Source: Albimonas sp963816545
Lineage (GTDB): Bacteria > Pseudomonadota > Alphaproteobacteria > Rhodobacterales > Rhodobacteraceae
DNA: 64,000 nt
Direction: 5' to 3'
NCBI GenBank assembly: GCA_963816545.1
Contig: CAWFLE010000007.1
Span: 124,001 to 188,000, forward strand
Made by a program: the position numbers and the translations under genes. Positions 27,798 to 36,639 of this stretch are shown piece by piece (positions within the stretch are counted from its first letter, which is position 1; the number at the start of each line of letters is the position of its first letter). Under the pieces are notes generated by a model. That model was not told where the DNA came from. It saw nothing but the letters and a program-made list of their open reading frames with translations, and did not search any database.

Positions 27798-29188
27798 TGT
27801 CCCAGGTGGTGGTGTAGGAGGCCGCGCGCGGAGCCCCTGGCGTAGCGCAGCGCGCGGCCTGGGGTGACGCTGGCGGCCATCGCCGGTCTTCGGAGAAGGT
27901 TCGGGTTGCAAGACCTGGAACCTGAACGGAGACGACGATGGCCGATGAGAGAATGGCGCTGGTCGAGCTGGTTGAGAAGCAGGCCGATGGCGATCTCGTG
28001 CGCGAGATGCTGGCCTTTGCGGCCGAGCGGATCATGGAGCTGGAAGTCGAGGCGCGGACGGGCGCCTCGAAGGGCGCGCGGTCGCCCCTGCGCGAGGTCC
28101 AGCGGCACGGATACCGGGATCGCGACTGGGACGCCCGCGCCGGACGGATCGCGCTGGAGATCCCGAAGCTGCGCAAGGGCAGCTACTTCCCCAGTTTCCT
28201 CGAGCCGCGCCGCACGGCCGAGAAGGCGCTCGTCGCGGTGATACAGGAGGCCTGCGTCCACGGCGTTTCGACCCGCTCCGTGGACGATCTGGTGAAGGCC
28301 ATGGGCGCGGGCGGCCTGTCGAAGTCCCAGGTCAGCCGCCTCTGCGTCGAGATCGACGAGCGGGTGAATGCCTTCCTCACCCGTCCCCTGGAGGGGGCGT
28401 GGCCCTATCTCTGGCTGGATGCCACCTACCTCGAGGTCCGCGAGGGCGGGCGCATCGTCAGCCGCGCGGCGATAATCGCTGTCGCGGTGAACGAGGACGG
28501 CAAGCGCGAGGGGCTGGGCGTCGCCACGGGGCCCTCGGAAGCCGAGACCTTCTGGACCGATTTCCTGCGCTCCCTCGCCGATCGCGGACTGCGCGGCGTG
28601 AAGCTGGTGATCGCCGACGACCACAAGGGCCTGCGGGCGGCCGCGCGGCGAGTGTTCAACGCGACCCGTCAGAGGCGCCGGATCCACTGGATGCGGAACG
28701 CGTTGGCGCACGCCCCGGCCAAGCAGCGCACTGCGGTCGCGGCGATGCTGAAGACCATCTTCGCGCAGGAGAACAAGGAAGGTGCGGAAGCCCAGGGGGA
28801 CGCCGTAGCCGACGCGCCGCGCGAGAAGAACGAGAAGCTCGGCGCCTTCATGGACGCCTCCCGCGACGAGGTCCTGGCCGACATGTCCTTCCCTCGCGAG
28901 CATTGGGCTCAGATCGCGTCGACGACCCCACTCGAGCGCGTCAACCGCGAGGTCAAGCGGCGGTCAGACGTCGTCGGCATCTTCCCGAACGATGAGGCCA
29001 TCGTCCGGCTCGTTGGCGCGCTGATGCTGGAGACCAACGACGAATGGGCCGTGGCGCGCCGGTACATGTCGCTTGAAAGCCTCGCCCGCGTCACCGACAC
29101 TCCCACAGTCAGGCTGCCCGCCGTGGCGTCCTGATCAGCCTCGGATCTCTCTCCGAGGGCCGGCGCTCCTACACCACGCCCCGGGACA
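27798..29188 (+). mobile_element. IS256-family insertion sequence, 1391 bp
   Basis: One transposase gene bounded by 23-bp imperfect terminal inverted repeats: left 27798-27820 (starts TGTCCCAGGTGGTGG) and right 29166-29188 (ends ACGCCCCGGGACA). The inner 12 bases, GTGGTGTAGGAG, are identical. Size and TIR length fit IS256. I see no 8-9 bp target duplication: flanks are TCGGGCTG on the left and TGATCGAG on the right, consistent with a deletion or rearrangement at insertion. Confidence 0.85.
27938..29134 (+). CDS. IS256-family transposase
   Basis: 398-residue DDE transposase of the Mutator/IS256 superfamily. First Asp in WLDATYLEVREGG (about residue 161), second in KLVIADDHKGLRAA (about 227), and Glu in TTPLERVNREVKRRSDVVGI (about 333), followed by the typical FPNDEAIVRLVGALM. 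The cysteine/histidine-rich CxxH insert expected after the second Asp appears as RIHWMRNALAH. It is uninterrupted and looks functional. Confidence 0.96.
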   Translation: MADERMALVELVEKQADGDLVREMLAFAAERIMELEVEARTGASKGARSPLREVQRHGYRDRDWDARAGRIALEIPKLRKGSYFPSFLEPRRTAEKALVAVIQEACVHGVSTRSVDDLVKAMGAGGLSKSQVSRLCVEIDERVNAFLTRPLEGAWPYLWLDATYLEVREGGRIVSRAAIIAVAVNEDGKREGLGVATGPSEAETFWTDFLRSLADRGLRGVKLVIADDHKGLRAAARRVFNATRQRRRIHWMRNALAHAPAKQRTAVAAMLKTIFAQENKEGAEAQGDAVADAPREKNEKLGAFMDASRDEVLADMSFPREHWAQIASTTPLERVNREVKRRSDVVGIFPNDEAIVRLVGALMLETNDEWAVARRYMSLESLARVTDTPTVRLPAVAS

Positions 29189-29579
29189 TGATCGAGGGGC
29201 TTCGGCCCTTCCTCCCAACCCCCGGACACCGCACGCCTGACTCTATCCCATGGAACGACTGCTCCGCAGCGATGCTTTCGCGCTCGCGGCGCTTGGCGTC
29301 ATGATGCGCTGGCGACTGAGCAGAACGCGAGCCGTAGCAGGCGAAATCGGCGCGAGCATCTGGGCTCCAGAGAGCGTTGAAGCGCGCCGCATCGAACAGA
29401 TTCTCGCTCACAACCGAAGCACCGGGTGATTGCCTGCAAGCCAGCTGTCGTTGCCGGTCGGCATAGCCGGTGCGTGCGGCGGCGCGAAAAGGCGTCATAG
29501 TATGACGACCTCTACGCATTGCCGTTCTGGTTGGCCACGAAGGCCCGGGAGAAGTTTTGCTTCTCTCTCAGGGGCTTAG
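29189..29579. other. right flank of the IS element, no recognisable gene
   Basis: 391 bp between the IS element and tRNA-Ser, of lower GC than average. A minus-strand frame (about 29170-29519) is open but resembles nothing I recognise and has low coding character. Probably remnant mobile DNA next to the tRNA 3' end. Confidence 0.5.
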
Positions 29580-29669
<90 letters not shown>

Positions 29670-29738
29670 GCAGTCCCGCGGCCGGGACGGGCGGACGTGT
29701 ATAGGGGCGCGCGACAGGTTGCAAGACCGCCTGCGCGC

Positions 29739-29767
29739 TTGACTTGAGGGACGGCGGGAGCGATACG
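29739..29767 (+). promoter_or_regulatory. promoter of rplU-rpmA
   Basis: TTGACT (29739-29744), exactly 17 bp, then GATACG (29762-29767). It stands about 175 bp before rplU, leaving a structured leader. Confidence 0.6.
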
Positions 29768-29774
29768 GGCCGCT

Positions 29775-29943
29775 CTTCTAGCGGGGGCTAGCCCTCCGCG
29801 ATTCCGCTTGGCGCCTCACGGGCGCCGGATCAAACGGCGCCTGCGGGCGCTCAACCTCCGCTCCGACCGGAGCGCGCCGTCCGAAGGCCCTCAAGTCCGC
29901 GCAAGCGGCGCCGCAGGACGCGGGTAGAACGAAGGAAGACCCG
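29775..29943 (+). promoter_or_regulatory. structured 5' leader of rplU
   Basis: Contains a hairpin GGCGCC (29810-29815) TCACG GGCGCC (29821-29826), a second weaker GGCGCC...GGGCGC, and CGCTCC (29859-29864) GACC GGAGCG (29869-29874). Ribosomal operon leaders often bind their own product; an L21-binding role is inferred only from position. Confidence 0.35.
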
Positions 29944-30324
29944 ATGTTCGCCGTCATCAAGACCGGTGGCAAGCAGTACAAGGTCGCCCAGGGCGACGAG
30001 TTCACCGTGGAGAAGCTCGCGGCCGAGGCCGGCGAGACCATCCAGTTCAACGAGGTCCTCATGATCGGCGGCGACGGCGAGCCCACGCTCGGCGCCCCCT
30101 GGATCGAGGGGGCCGGCGTGCGGGCCGAAGTGGTCGACCAGACCAAGGGCCCGAAGGTGATCTCGTTCAAGCGCCGCCGCCGGAAGCACTCCTCGGCGCG
30201 CCGCAAGGGCCACCGCCAGCACCTGACCCTGATCCGGGTCACCGAAATTCTCGCCTCGGGCGCCGCGGACGGCGGCGTGAAGGCGGCCGTGGGCGCACGC
30301 TCCGCCGTCGAAACCGAAGCGTAA
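29944..30324 (+). CDS. rplU: 50S ribosomal protein L21
   Basis: 126-residue L21: MFAVIKTGGKQYKVAQGDEF head, RRRRKHSSARRKGHRQ and HLTLIRVTEI block (the RNA-binding KRRRRKxxxRxxGHRQ signature), then a short Ala/Gly-rich extension usual in Rhodobacterales. Co-transcribed with rpmA 18 bp downstream. Confidence 0.97.
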   Translation: MFAVIKTGGKQYKVAQGDEFTVEKLAAEAGETIQFNEVLMIGGDGEPTLGAPWIEGAGVRAEVVDQTKGPKVISFKRRRRKHSSARRKGHRQHLTLIRVTEILASGAADGGVKAAVGARSAVETEA

Positions 30325-30342
30325 GCGAAGGGAGAACCTGAC

Positions 30343-30612
30343 ATGGCGCACAAGAAAGCAGGCGGCTCCTCGCGCAACGGCCGCGACTCCGCGGGCCGCC
30401 GCCTCGGCGTGAAGAAGTATGGCGGCGAGGCCGTCATCCCAGGCAACATCCTGATCCGTCAGCGCGGCACCAAGTGGTGGCCGGGCGACAATGTCGGCAT
30501 GGGCAAGGACCACACCCTGTTCGCGCTGAAGGTGGGGGCCGTGAAGTTCAACAAGGGCTTCAAGGGCCGCACCTTCGTGTCCGTGATCCCGGCGGCCGAG
30601 GCCGCCGAGTAA
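30343..30612 (+). CDS. rpmA: 50S ribosomal protein L27
   Basis: 89-residue L27: MAHKKAGGSSRNGRDSAGRR and LGVKKYGGE are unmistakable. The N-terminus, which reaches the peptidyl-transferase centre, starts directly with MAHKKAGG, so no protease-processed extension of the Firmicute type is present. Followed by a strong terminator. Confidence 0.98.
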   Translation: MAHKKAGGSSRNGRDSAGRRLGVKKYGGEAVIPGNILIRQRGTKWWPGDNVGMGKDHTLFALKVGAVKFNKGFKGRTFVSVIPAAEAAE

Positions 30613-30637
30613 CCCCGCCGGACAGGCCGCATCATCG

Positions 30638-30668
30638 GAGGGCCGGCGGGAACACCCCGCCGGCCCTC
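30638..30668 (+). terminator. terminator after rplU-rpmA
   Basis: 13-bp perfect stem GAGGGCCGGCGGG (30638-30650) / CCCGCCGGCCCTC (30656-30668), loop AACAC, then CTGCGTTTCG. The weak T-run is typical of high-GC genomes. Confidence 0.75.
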
Positions 30669-30745
30669 CTGCGTTTCGGCCCCGAAGGCGGGCCGGGCCG
30701 ACAAGACGCCCCAAGGCGCCGCGGCCGCGATGGGAGGGACTGAGG

Positions 30746-31309
30746 ATGCTGGATGCGCTGCAGCTCGCGCCCCTGATCGAATCGGACCGCCTGGTCCTCC
30801 GCCCGCCGCGCGCGCGCGACGCGGGGCCGATCTCGCTTTACCTTTCGGACGCGCGGGTGGCGAAGTCCCTTACCCAGATCCCGCACCCGTATCCCCCCGG
30901 CGCGGCCGAGCAGACCATCGAGCGGGCGCTGGCCGGCCGCCGGTCGGGGCCGCTCTACGTCATGGACGCCTCGCGCTCGGACGGGCCGGAGACGATCGGC
31001 CTCGTCTTCCTCAACAAGGCCGAGGCGGAGGGCGAATACGCCGTCTCCTACATGGTCGGCCCGCCATTCCGGAACACCGGCTACGCGAGCGAGGCGCTGG
31101 AGGCGGTCTGCCGGGCGGTCTTCGCCGCCGGCGCGCGGGCGCTGGTCGCCACCGTCTTCCAGGACAACGAGACCTCGGCCCATGTCCTGACCCGCGTGGG
31201 CTTCGCCTATGCGGGCGAGGGCGAGGCGTTCTCCGCCGCGCGGGGCGGCCTCGGCCCCTGCTGGCGCTACCGTCTGGACCAGGACGCATGGCGACGCCGG
31301 ACCTCCTGA
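30746..31309 (+). CDS. GNAT N-acetyltransferase, RimJ/RimL-like
   Basis: 187-residue acetyltransferase of the RimJ/RimL subgroup: ESDRLVLRPPRARDAG (RLxLRxxxxxD head), YMVGPPFRNTGYASEALEAV (acetyl-CoA loop) and NETSAHVLTRVGFAYAGEG (N-S-x-x-v-l-k-x-G-F). Such enzymes acetylate the N-terminus of ribosomal proteins or antibiotics. It lies 77 bp after the rpmA terminator and overlaps the next GNAT gene by 22 bp. Confidence 0.88.
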   Translation: MLDALQLAPLIESDRLVLRPPRARDAGPISLYLSDARVAKSLTQIPHPYPPGAAEQTIERALAGRRSGPLYVMDASRSDGPETIGLVFLNKAEAEGEYAVSYMVGPPFRNTGYASEALEAVCRAVFAAGARALVATVFQDNETSAHVLTRVGFAYAGEGEAFSAARGGLGPCWRYRLDQDAWRRRTS

Positions 31310-32358
31310 CGCTGCGCCTGCGGCTCCGCGCCCCCCGGACGGCGGATGTGGGGCGGCTGTCGGCGCTCAGCTCCGACGGGCTGGTCGCGCGCATGACCGC
31401 GCGGATCCCGCAGCCCAACCCCCCGCAGTCGCTGCGCGACGCGCTCGCCTCGATGGCGACGGGGGGCGAGCTGGTGCGCGTCATCGACGACGGCGAGGCG
31501 CAGGGCATGTGCGGCATCGGCCCCCGCGGGATCGGTTACTGGCTGGGCGCCCCCGCGCGCGGCCGCGGCTACGCGACCGAGGCGGCGGCCGCGCTGCTGG
31601 TTCACGCCTTCGGGCCGATGAAGATGCAGGAGGTGCCGGCCGGCGTCTTCTCCGACAATCCCGCCTCGCTTCGGGTGCTGACGCGGCTCGGGTTCCGGCG
31701 CACCGGACGCTCGCGCGTGCCCAGCGTCGGGCGGGGCAGGGAGGTGGACCAGATCGACCTGCTGCTGCCCCGCGCCGCCTGGCTCGCCGGCGCGCGGTTC
31801 CGGCTGGTGACGCCGCGGCTGGTGATCCAGCCGATGTCGGCCTTCGACGCCCCCTCGCTCGCGGCGCTTTCGGACCCGGTGGTCGCGCGCATGACCGCCA
31901 CGGTGCCCCACCCCCTCTCGCTCGCCGAGGCGGGCAAGCGCATTGCCGCCTCCGCCTTCCGCGGCCGTCCCGGCTTCCGCGCCGGGATCTTCCGTGACGG
32001 GCGGCTGGCGGGAGAGCTGGGCCTCGCGCCCTTGCCGCAGGACGGGACGCCGCCGGAGATCTCGGTCTGGCTCGGCCCCGCGCAGCGCGGGCAGGGGCTG
32101 GCGCGGGAGGCGCTGTCGGCCTTCCTGCCCCACGTCATGCTGCGCTTCGAGCTCCCCGAAGTGGCGGCGGAGGCGTTCGAGGACAACGATCCCTCGCGCG
32201 CGCTTCTCGCGCGTCTGGGCTTCGTAGAGGACGGCCGCACGCTCGGCCGCGCGCCCGGCCGGACGGGGCGCGAGCCTGCGGTTCGTCACCGCCTGACGCG
32301 GGAGGCGCTCGACGCGGCCTTGACGCGGGCCCCGGCGACGGGCAGGAGCGCGGCATGA
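31288..32358 (+). CDS. double GNAT-domain protein
   Basis: 356-residue protein with two RimJ/RimL-type GNAT domains in tandem. Domain 1 (about 1-165): LTLRLRLRAPRTADVGRLSA, YWLGAPARGRGYATEAAAAL, NPASLRVLTRLGFRRTGRS. Domain 2 (about 172-330): LVTPRLVIQPMSAFDAPSLA, VWLGPAQRGQGLAREALSAF, NDPSRALLARLGFVEDGR. Both keep a GxG-like acetyl-CoA loop, though in the second it is RGQGLA. The start at 31288 lies inside the previous gene; the stop overlaps the obgE ATG (ATGA). Fusion or internal duplication following on from a third GNAT suggests local tandem duplication. Confidence 0.87.
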   Translation: MATPDLLTLRLRLRAPRTADVGRLSALSSDGLVARMTARIPQPNPPQSLRDALASMATGGELVRVIDDGEAQGMCGIGPRGIGYWLGAPARGRGYATEAAAALLVHAFGPMKMQEVPAGVFSDNPASLRVLTRLGFRRTGRSRVPSVGRGREVDQIDLLLPRAAWLAGARFRLVTPRLVIQPMSAFDAPSLAALSDPVVARMTATVPHPLSLAEAGKRIAASAFRGRPGFRAGIFRDGRLAGELGLAPLPQDGTPPEISVWLGPAQRGQGLAREALSAFLPHVMLRFELPEVAAEAFEDNDPSRALLARLGFVEDGRTLGRAPGRTGREPAVRHRLTREALDAALTRAPATGRSAA

Positions 32359-33407
32359 AATTCCTCGATCTCGCCAAGGTCTACATTCGCTCCGGCGCAG
32401 GCGGCAACGGCTGCGCCTCGTTCCGGCGCGAGAAGTTCATCGAATACGGCGGACCGGACGGCGGCGACGGCGGCCGCGGCGGCGACGTCTGGGCCGAGGC
32501 GGTGGAGGGGCTGAACACCCTCATCGACTTCCGCTACCAGCAGCATTTCTTCGCCAAGAACGGCCGCCCCGGCGAGGGCTCCCAGCGCACCGGCGCCAAT
32601 GGCGACGACATCGTCCTGCGCGTCCCCGTGGGCACCGAGATCCTGGACGAGGACGAGGAGACGGTCCTCGCCGACCTCTCCCAGCTTGGCGAGCGGGTGC
32701 TGCTCGCGCGCGGGGGCAACGGCGGCTGGGGGAACCTGCACTTCAAGACCTCCACCAACCGCTCGCCGCGGAACGCGAACTCCGGCCAGCCGGCGGTGGA
32801 GCGGACCCTGTGGCTGCGCCTCAAGCTGATCGCGGATGCGGGGCTGGCGGGGCTGCCGAACGCGGGCAAGTCCACCTTCCTCGCGGCCGTCTCCAACGCC
32901 CGGCCGAAGATCGCGGATTATCCCTTCACCACGCTGCACCCCAACCTGGGCGTGGCGGGGGTGGACGACACCGAGCTGGTGATCGCCGACATCCCCGGCC
33001 TGATCGAGGGCGCGCATGAGGGCAAGGGCATCGGCGACCGCTTCCTCGGCCATATCGAGCGTTGCGCGATCCTGCTGCACCTGATCGACGGCACCTCCGA
33101 GGACGTGGTCCATGACTGGCGCATCATCCGCGAGGAGCTGGCCGCCTACGGCGCCGGCCTCGACGAGAAGCCCGTGGTCACCGCGCTCAACAAGGTCGAC
33201 GCGCTGACCGACGAGGAGATCGAGGAGAAGCTCGCCGCGCTTCAGCAGGCGGGCGCCGCGCGCGTCCTCCCCATGTCCGGGGTCGCGGGGCACAACACGC
33301 TGGAGGCGCTGCGCCTCCTGCGCCGCGAAGTCATGGCCAAGCGCCGCGCCGAGGCCGGAGTGGACGAGGAGGGCCGCAAAGCGGAGGACGGCCCATGGCG
33401 ACCGTAG
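32355..33407 (+). CDS. obgE: GTPase Obg
   Basis: 350-residue Obg GTPase involved in 50S assembly, stringent response and cell-cycle control. The glycine-rich Obg fold (SGAGGNGCASFRREKFIEYG and GGPDGGDGGRGG) precedes the G domain: G1 GLPNAGKST, G3 DIPGLIEGAHEGKG, G4 NKVD. The C-terminal OCT extension of some Obgs is absent. ATGA overlap with the GNAT upstream and 13-bp overlap with proB. Confidence 0.97.
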   Translation: MKFLDLAKVYIRSGAGGNGCASFRREKFIEYGGPDGGDGGRGGDVWAEAVEGLNTLIDFRYQQHFFAKNGRPGEGSQRTGANGDDIVLRVPVGTEILDEDEETVLADLSQLGERVLLARGGNGGWGNLHFKTSTNRSPRNANSGQPAVERTLWLRLKLIADAGLAGLPNAGKSTFLAAVSNARPKIADYPFTTLHPNLGVAGVDDTELVIADIPGLIEGAHEGKGIGDRFLGHIERCAILLHLIDGTSEDVVHDWRIIREELAAYGAGLDEKPVVTALNKVDALTDEEIEEKLAALQQAGAARVLPMSGVAGHNTLEALRLLRREVMAKRRAEAGVDEEGRKAEDGPWRP

Positions 33408-34567
33408 ACTCCGCCGCAGACGCCCTCGCCTCCGCCCAACGCATCGTCGTCAAGATCGGCTCCGCCCTGCTGGTGGACGCAGGCTCCGGCCGCCTGCGCC
33501 GCGCCTGGCTGGAGGGGATCGCCGCCGACTGCGCCGCCCTGCGCGCGAGGGGCGCGGAGGTGATGATCGTCTCCTCCGGCTCCATCGCGCTCGGCCGCCG
33601 CACGCTGGGGCTGCCCAAGGGCCCCCTGCCGCTGGAACAGGCCCAGGCCGCCGCCGCCGTGGGCCAGATCCTGCTCGCCCAGGCCTACTCGGAGGTGCTC
33701 GCCCCCAACGGCCTCACTGCCGGCCAGGTGCTTCTGACGCTGGACGACACCCGCGACCGCCGCCGCTACCTCAACGGCCGCGCCACCCTGCGCACCCTCC
33801 TCTCCCTCGGCGTCCTGCCCGTGGTGAACGAGAACGACACTGTGGCGACCGACGAGATCAAGTTCGGCGACAACGACCGCCTCGCCGCCCGCGTGGGGCT
33901 GATGGCGGGCGCGGACCTGCTGGTGCTGCTGTCGGACGTGGACGGGCTCTACACCGCCGACCCGCGCTCCGACCCCTCCGCCCGCAGGTTCGACGTGGTG
34001 GAGCGCATCACGCCGGAGATCGAGGCGATGGGCGCGGGGGTGGGCTCCGACGCCGGCTCGGGCGGCATGCGCACCAAGCTGCTCGCGGCCAAGACCGCCA
34101 CCCGCGGCGGCTGCGCGATGATCATCTGCAAGGGCGAGACGGACCGGCCGCTGTCGTCCCTCGCCGCCGCCCCCGCGACGCTGTTCCGTGCGGAGGCCTC
34201 GCCCCTGACCGCCCGCAAGCAGTGGATCGCCGGCATGAAGCCCGCGGGCCGCCTGATCGTGGACGAGGGCGCGGCGGGGGCGCTGAAGCGGGGCAAGTCG
34301 CTGCTCCCCGCCGGCTTGCGCGGGGTGGAGGGCGACTTCCAGCGCGGAGACCCGGTGGCCATCGTGACCGAGGCGGGACGCTCCGTCGGCGCCGCCCTCA
34401 CGGGCTACCCGGCCGACGAGGCGCGCCTGATCGCTGGGCGCCACTCGCGCGAGGTGGCCGACGCGCTTGGGCATCCCGCGCGGGCGGAGATCGCCCACAG
34501 CGACAACATCGTGATCTGGGAGGCGGCGATCCCCGCCCCCGAACTCAGCCAGGAGGTCGGACAATGA
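33395..34567 (+). CDS. proB: glutamate 5-kinase
   Basis: 390-residue ProB, first step of proline synthesis (ATP + glutamate to glutamyl-5-phosphate). Amino-acid-kinase domain with VVKIGSALLVD, VSSGSIALGRRTL, NENDTVATDEIKFGDND, and GSGGMRTKLLAAKTAT; C-terminal PUA domain from about residue 280. The proline feedback site lies in the kinase domain. Overlaps obgE by 13 bp and proA by 4 bp (ATGA), so translation is coupled. Confidence 0.97.
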   Translation: MATVDSAADALASAQRIVVKIGSALLVDAGSGRLRRAWLEGIAADCAALRARGAEVMIVSSGSIALGRRTLGLPKGPLPLEQAQAAAAVGQILLAQAYSEVLAPNGLTAGQVLLTLDDTRDRRRYLNGRATLRTLLSLGVLPVVNENDTVATDEIKFGDNDRLAARVGLMAGADLLVLLSDVDGLYTADPRSDPSARRFDVVERITPEIEAMGAGVGSDAGSGGMRTKLLAAKTATRGGCAMIICKGETDRPLSSLAAAPATLFRAEASPLTARKQWIAGMKPAGRLIVDEGAAGALKRGKSLLPAGLRGVEGDFQRGDPVAIVTEAGRSVGAALTGYPADEARLIAGRHSREVADALGHPARAEIAHSDNIVIWEAAIPAPELSQEVGQ

Positions 34568-35844
34568 TGGACGGAGCCCGGACCGAGGCCGAGAACATCC
34601 CGGCCCTGATGGCCGACATCGGCGCCCGCGCCAAGGCCGCCGCGGCCGAGCTCGGCTACGCCTCGGCCGGGACCAAGGCGCGCGCGCTGGAAGCCGCCGC
34701 CGACGCGATCGAGGCGCGCGCCGACGGGATCCTCGCCGCCAACGCGACGGACATGGCGGCGGCGGAGGCGAAGAACCTGACGCCGGCGATGCTCGACCGC
34801 CTGAAGCTCGACCGGGCTCGTATCCTCGCCATGGCCCAGGGCCTGCGGGAGGTCGCGGCCCAGCCCGACCCCGTGGGCCGCGTGCTCCAGACCTGGGAGC
34901 GCAACGGCCTGCGCTTCCGCAAGGTCGCGACCCCGCTCGGCGTGGTCGGGGTGATCTACGAATCCCGCCCCAACGTCACGGCGGACGCGGGGGGCCTCTG
35001 CCTCAAGTCCGGAAACGCCGCAATCCTGCGCGGAGGCTCGGAGTCCTTCCACTCCTCCGCCGCGATCCACGCCTGCCTGCAGGATGGCCTGCGCGCCGCC
35101 GGCCTGCCCGAGGACGCCATCCAGCGCGTCCCCACCCGCGACCGCGACGCGGTGGGCGAGATGCTGGCCATGCAGGGCGTGATCGACGTGATCGTCCCCC
35201 GCGGCGGCAAGGGCCTCGTGGGCCGTGTGCAGACCGACGCCCGCGTGCCGGTCTTCGCCCATCTCGAGGGGATCTGCCACGTCTACGCCGACCGCGCGGC
35301 GGACCCGGAGAAGGCGCGCCGGGTGATCGTGAACGCCAAGACCCGCCGCACCGGCATCTGCGGCGCGGCGGAGTGCCTGCTGCTGCACAAGGACTTCGCC
35401 GCCGCCCACGGGGCCGAGGTGGTGCGGGACCTGCTCGACCTCGGCGTGGAGATCCGCGGCGACGCGGCGATCCAGGCGCTCGACCCCCGGGTCGTCCCGG
35501 CGCAGGAGTCGGACTGGGGCCAGGAATATCTCGACATGATCCTCGCCGCCCGCGTGGTGTCGGACGTGGACGAGGCCATCGCCCATATCCGCCGCTACGG
35601 CTCCCAGCACACCGAGGCGATCCTGACCGAGGATGACGCGACCGCCGACCGCTTCTTCCAGCGGCTCGACAGCGCGATCCTGCTGCGCAACGCCTCGACG
35701 CAGTTCGCGGACGGGGGGGAGTTCGGCTTCGGCGCCGAGATCGGCATCGCCACCGGCAAGATGCATGCCCGCGGGCCGGTCGGCGCGGACCAGCTCACCA
35801 GCTTCAAGTATCTCGTGGAGGGGGACGGCGCGATCCGGCCCTGA
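34564..35844 (+). CDS. proA: glutamate-5-semialdehyde dehydrogenase (gamma-glutamyl phosphate reductase)
   Basis: 426-residue ProA, second step of proline synthesis, NADPH-dependent. Signature VGVIYESRPNVTADAGGLCLKSGNAAILRGG, the catalytic Cys in TRRTGICGAAECLL and the tail NASTQFADGGEFGFGAEIGI are intact. Either of two adjacent ATGs (34564, 34567) could serve; the first overlaps the proB stop. A 159-bp palindromic element follows immediately. Confidence 0.97.
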   Translation: MMDGARTEAENIPALMADIGARAKAAAAELGYASAGTKARALEAAADAIEARADGILAANATDMAAAEAKNLTPAMLDRLKLDRARILAMAQGLREVAAQPDPVGRVLQTWERNGLRFRKVATPLGVVGVIYESRPNVTADAGGLCLKSGNAAILRGGSESFHSSAAIHACLQDGLRAAGLPEDAIQRVPTRDRDAVGEMLAMQGVIDVIVPRGGKGLVGRVQTDARVPVFAHLEGICHVYADRAADPEKARRVIVNAKTRRTGICGAAECLLLHKDFAAAHGAEVVRDLLDLGVEIRGDAAIQALDPRVVPAQESDWGQEYLDMILAARVVSDVDEAIAHIRRYGSQHTEAILTEDDATADRFFQRLDSAILLRNASTQFADGGEFGFGAEIGIATGKMHARGPVGADQLTSFKYLVEGDGAIRP

Positions 35845-35862
35845 AGTTCCGCGAGGCTCCCG

Positions 35863-36021
35863 GCGGAGGCGCCGCGCCGGCCCGCGCGCCTCTGGTTCCA
35901 CGCCCGCCCGCGGCGCGTTGCGGGCCGGTCGCCTCTGGCGACGGCCGCCACAGGCGACCGGTCAGCAATGCGCCGCGGGCGCGCCGGTTCAGCCGCCGCG
36001 ACCTTGGCGCGGCGCCTCCGC
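35863..36021. repeat. 159-bp palindromic interspersed element, copy A
   Basis: Perfect 16-bp terminal inverted repeats GCGGAGGCGCCGCGCC (35863-35878) and GGCGCGGCGCCTCCGC (36006-36021) enclose a second, 75-bp near-perfect palindrome (35906-35980) whose ends are GCCCGCGGCGCG and CGCCGCGGGC. No gene inside. Copies B and D match it over the full length. Lies in the proA/DUF882 spacer. Confidence 0.85.
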
Positions 36022-36087
36022 GGAAAAGGGAAGGGCCGCCGGCGATCTCCGCCCGCGGCCCTTCGTCGTCCGTCCTTTCAGGCCCCC

Positions 36088-36639
36088 TCAGGCGCCCCAA
36101 GTGCGCACCGGGCCGCAGTCCATGTGCACGAACTCGGACCGGGAATAGCGCCCGACCCCGCCCGCGCCCAGGCTCTCGCCCGCGCCGGCGATCTGGCGCA
36201 CGCTCCGGCCCTTGAGCCGGATGTCCACCGCCATCGCCTTGATGTGGTAGCTGTTCTTCGCCACGCCCGAGCTGTTGCGCCGGAGCATGGCGTTCGTGGC
36301 CGCGCAGCGGTAGCCGGAGACCACGTCGAAGGACTCGCTCGTGTCCAGCCGATGGTGGGCCGCCGCGAGCACGTCGATGACGGCCGGATCGTAGGCTTTC
36401 ACCTCCTCCGTCCGCCAGTCCCGCAGGATGTTGCTGATCTCCTGCAGAACTTCCGGCACATACTCTCCGTCGATCCAGTAGATCGCGTCCAGCTTCTCCT
36501 CCAACCGCGCGTTGGTGAAGCTGATCCGCCTGAAGGTGCCGTTTCCGAAGTTCAGCGCCGGGGCCGCAAGGGTGGGCTGCCCAATGGCCGTCGCCGCAAT
36601 TCCGCCCGCCAGCGCAGTCAGCACGGCGCGACGGTTCAT
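36088..36639 (-). CDS. DUF882/YcbK-like murein peptidase-type protein, probable Tat substrate
   Basis: 183-residue secreted protein of the DUF882/M15-like group (E. coli YcbK/MepK fold). Signal peptide MNRRAVLTALAGGIAATAIG has an RR pair followed by hydrophobic residues, fitting Tat export. The metal site is visible as SGYRCAATNAML, KNSYHIKAMAVDIR (HxxxxxxD) and EFVHMDCGPVRTW (terminal His). MepK cleaves 3-3 crosslinks made by L,D-transpeptidases; here an L,D-transpeptidase gene is divergent next door, a meaningful pairing. Start at ATG 36639 rather than GTG 36663 since the RR motif then lies at residues 3-4. Confidence 0.85.
   Translation of the reverse strand: MNRRAVLTALAGGIAATAIGQPTLAAPALNFGNGTFRRISFTNARLEEKLDAIYWIDGEYVPEVLQEISNILRDWRTEEVKAYDPAVIDVLAAAHHRLDTSESFDVVSGYRCAATNAMLRRNSSGVAKNSYHIKAMAVDIRLKGRSVRQIAGAGESLGAGGVGRYSRSEFVHMDCGPVRTWGA

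Noticed and set aside
27780..29200. Target-site duplication of the IS256-type element
   Set aside because: The 8-10 bases on each side (TCGGGCTG and TGATCGAG) do not match in any register tried.
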